Origin: Thermoplasmata archaeon
GTDB lineage: Archaea; Thermoplasmatota; Thermoplasmata; Lutacidiplasmatales; UBA184
Direction of reading: 5' to 3'
DNA length: 5,512 nt
NCBI GenBank assembly: GCA_021828085.1
Contig: JAKATE010000127.1
Location: 1-5,512 of the forward strand
The translations under genes were made by a program, and so were the position numbers. This document shows positions 4,098 to 5,512 of the stretch, piece after piece. Below the pieces are notes generated by a model. The model ran no database searches and had not been told where the DNA came from. It saw nothing but the letters and a program-made list of their open reading frames with translations. Positions within the stretch are counted from its first letter, which is position 1; each line of letters opens with the position of its first letter.

Positions 4098-5512
4098 CTA
4101 CTCGTCCTCGTCGTCCTCGTCTTGGGCCTTGCCCTTGGAGCCCCGGCCCCGGGAGTCCTCGTCCCCCTTGGAGCCGGAACGGGAGGGGCGGCCTCCGCTG
4201 CCCTTTCCGCCGCCGCGCGAGCGTCGGCGCCAGGCGAAGTAGACCAGGGCGATGATGATGATGCCCACCGCGGCGATGGCTCCGTACTCCAGGTACTGGT
4301 TCGTCGGGGTCGGGTTGATGGCCAGGCTCGACTGCAGCACGTTGGCGCCGTAGTCACCGGAGAACTCGTTGGTGGCCGTGGCGTTCGCCCAGAGGACCCG
4401 GTTGCCCGTGAGGTTCCCCGGGGCCTTGAAGGTGAAGACGGCGCGGAACGTCTGGTTGTGCCGCAGGGTGGCGAGCCCGGTGTAGTTGGCCGTCCCGTTG
4501 ATCACCCCGCCGGTGTAGCCGAAGAACTCCACGGTCGTCGGTGAGCCCAGGTAGGTCCGCTGCGTGGAGCTCGCCGGGCTGGTGATGTAGAAGTAGACGG
4601 TCACGTTCTCCGCGATCGAGGAGTTCCCGCCGACGTTGGTGACGTTGACGGAGACGGTGTAGCTGTCCCCCGCCGTGACCGAGGTCGGCCCGGTGAAGTT
4701 CCCGACCTGGAGGATCGGGCGAATGGTCCGGTTGGCGCTCACGGTGAAGTTGAGGTCCGTGCGGGCAGAATTCCCGGCCAGATCGGTGACCGTGAGGTTG
4801 AACCAGTAGCTCCCGGTGGAGGGGGGCAGGTAGAGGACGGGAGCGGAGGAGGTGGTGGAGTTGAACCAGCGCGGCTTCACCGCGGGGTCCTTCTGGCTGA
4901 TCATGGTCCAGTTGTAGGCCGCGATCGAACCGTTGTGGGGATCGTAGGAGAACTTGTCCACGAGCCGCACATATGCGGTCTCGTTGGCGCTCTCCACGGC
5001 GGAGCTGATGTTCTGGTTGTTGGCGTTCCACAAGTAGGCCACCGGGACCGGCTTCTCGGTGTCGTTCACGAGGACCCAGAGCGTCGCCGTGGCCTTGTTC
5101 CCCCCAGCGTCGTACTCCGTCAAGGAGACCTTGTAGACCCAACCTTTCGTCGGATAGCTCGTCCCGTTGATCGTGACGTTCGTGAGCCAGGCCCCGGCCC
5201 CGAGGAAGGAGTAGGTGACGTTGTTGAAGGGTCGGGCCCCCGCGCTCAGCGAGTAGTTGAAGGCGCGATAGGTCGGACCCGCGGTGATGTTCCAGGCCGC
5301 GGTGGCGATGAACCCGGCCGTGGTCGCCCCGGGATAGAGCGTGCTGGTGCTCCCGGTCGCATTGAACTGCAGGGTCCTCGACCAGTTCACGTAGACGTAC
5401 CCCAGGGTGTCCGACGGGTTGAGCCAATGAACCCGGGTGGCGTTCGTCGAGATCCGGGCCGCCGGAGGCTGCCCGGCGACCAGGACGAGGAAGTTCGTCG
5501 TGCTGGTCTGTC
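4098..5512 (-). CDS. Sequon-rich cell-surface protein, C-terminal part
   Basis: The frame is open to the window edge, so the N-terminus and any signal peptide are missing; 470 residues plus the stop are present (numbered from the first whole codon). Two Ig-like, PKD-type beta domains can be seen: about 36-150 (LQFNATGST early, VYKVSLTEYDAGGNKATATL late) and about 152-265 (ending YWFNLTVTDLAGNSARTDL). A CARDB-like domain follows at about 272-400 (SVTAGDSYTVSVNVTNVGGN). Residues 409-427 are one transmembrane helix (YGAIAAVGIIIIALVYFAW), then Arg-Arg-Arg and a 43-residue Gly/Ser/Arg/Lys tail that turns acidic (DEDDEDE at the end). By the positive-inside rule, the bulk lies outside and the tail inside. 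I count 26 Asn-X-Ser/Thr sequons, all before the helix. This suggests a heavily N-glycosylated envelope, S-layer-associated or adhesion protein; the exact role is unknown. GTG 5390 is internal, not the start. Confidence 0.85.
   Translation of the reverse strand, partial: QTSTTNFLVLVAGQPPAARISTNATRVHWLNPSDTLGYVYVNWSRTLQFNATGSTSTLYPGATTAGFIATAAWNITAGPTYRAFNYSLSAGARPFNNVTYSFLGAGAWLTNVTINGTSYPTKGWVYKVSLTEYDAGGNKATATLWVLVNDTEKPVPVAYLWNANNQNISSAVESANETAYVRLVDKFSYDPHNGSIAAYNWTMISQKDPAVKPRWFNSTTSSAPVLYLPPSTGSYWFNLTVTDLAGNSARTDLNFTVSANRTIRPILQVGNFTGPTSVTAGDSYTVSVNVTNVGGNSSIAENVTVYFYITSPASSTQRTYLGSPTTVEFFGYTGGVINGTANYTGLATLRHNQTFRAVFTFKAPGNLTGNRVLWANATATNEFSGDYGANVLQSSLAINPTPTNQYLEYGAIAAVGIIIIALVYFAWRRRSRGGGKGSGGRPSRSGSKGDEDSRGRGSKGKAQDEDDEDE
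4230..4286 (-). other. C-terminal membrane anchor of the surface protein
   Basis: These bases encode the 19-residue hydrophobic segment with four consecutive Ile, flanked outside by LE and inside by RRRSR. It is the only membrane helix visible in the partial protein. It gives an outside-in orientation with a short cytoplasmic tail, as seen in many archaeal surface proteins. Confidence 0.8.

Noticed and set aside
3852..4544. Plus-strand open frame of 230 codons
   Set aside because: It is antisense to the 3' part of the surface gene, with low-complexity Gly/Arg/Val sequence and no ribosome-binding site or family signature.
5388..5390. GTG as start of the surface protein
   Set aside because: The same frame continues upstream to the window edge with matching domain-like sequence, including further sequons (NAT at about residue 22 of the visible part), so this GTG is an internal Val codon.
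4354..5427. Minus-strand open frame of 357 codons overlapping the surface protein
   Set aside because: It is a different frame of the same strand, rich in Arg, His and Gly and lacking domains. The neighbouring frame has clear Ig-like domains, sequons and a membrane helix.

Overview
The window looks archaeal, and its base composition is strongly GC-rich. The decisive evidence is a run of four plus-strand genes for eL18, uL13, uS9 and RNA polymerase subunit Rpo10 (RpoN), an order known from archaeal genomes. The flanking genes fit: a stand-alone Roadblock/LC7 protein, a one-domain PRC-barrel protein, and a sequon-rich surface protein held by a single C-terminal membrane helix. A high-GC member of the Thermoplasmatota or another euryarchaeal lineage is plausible, but the lineage is inference.

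Layout. Positions 11-370 (+) encode a Roadblock/LC7 (MglB-like) protein. It converges on a family 2 glycosyltransferase (1290-403, -), which lies directly downstream of a PRC-barrel gene (1504-1259, -) and overlaps its 3' end. A 157-base divergent spacer (1505-1661) carries two TATA-like boxes, one for each direction. The ribosomal/RNA polymerase operon follows: eL18 (1662-2024), uL13 (TTG start, 2017-2526), uS9 (2520-2930) and rpoN (2944-3135). It is tightly packed, with 8- and 7-base overlaps and then a 13-base gap, and each internal gene has a Shine-Dalgarno-like sequence. Positions 3136-4097 hold no gene I can support. They contain GC-rich palindromes, an inverted repeat, one coding-like minus-strand stretch that may be a remnant, and a strong hairpin just downstream of the last gene. 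Positions 5512-4098 (-) are the C-terminal 470 residues of a large cell-surface protein whose start lies outside the window.

How the genes relate. The four-gene operon supplies ribosome and RNA polymerase parts under one promoter. The PRC-barrel and glycosyltransferase genes are probably co-transcribed, but nothing shows a shared pathway. The surface protein has 26 N-glycosylation sequons, so the organism very likely N-glycosylates its envelope. The glycosyltransferase in this window cannot be tied to that process from sequence alone.

I see no CRISPR array, insertion sequence, rRNA or convincing tRNA. Most of the window is ordinary housekeeping. The parts most worth a second look are the gene-free convergent zone, the hairpin that is fully paired only as minus-strand RNA, the N-terminal extension of uL13 and the density of sequons in the surface protein.
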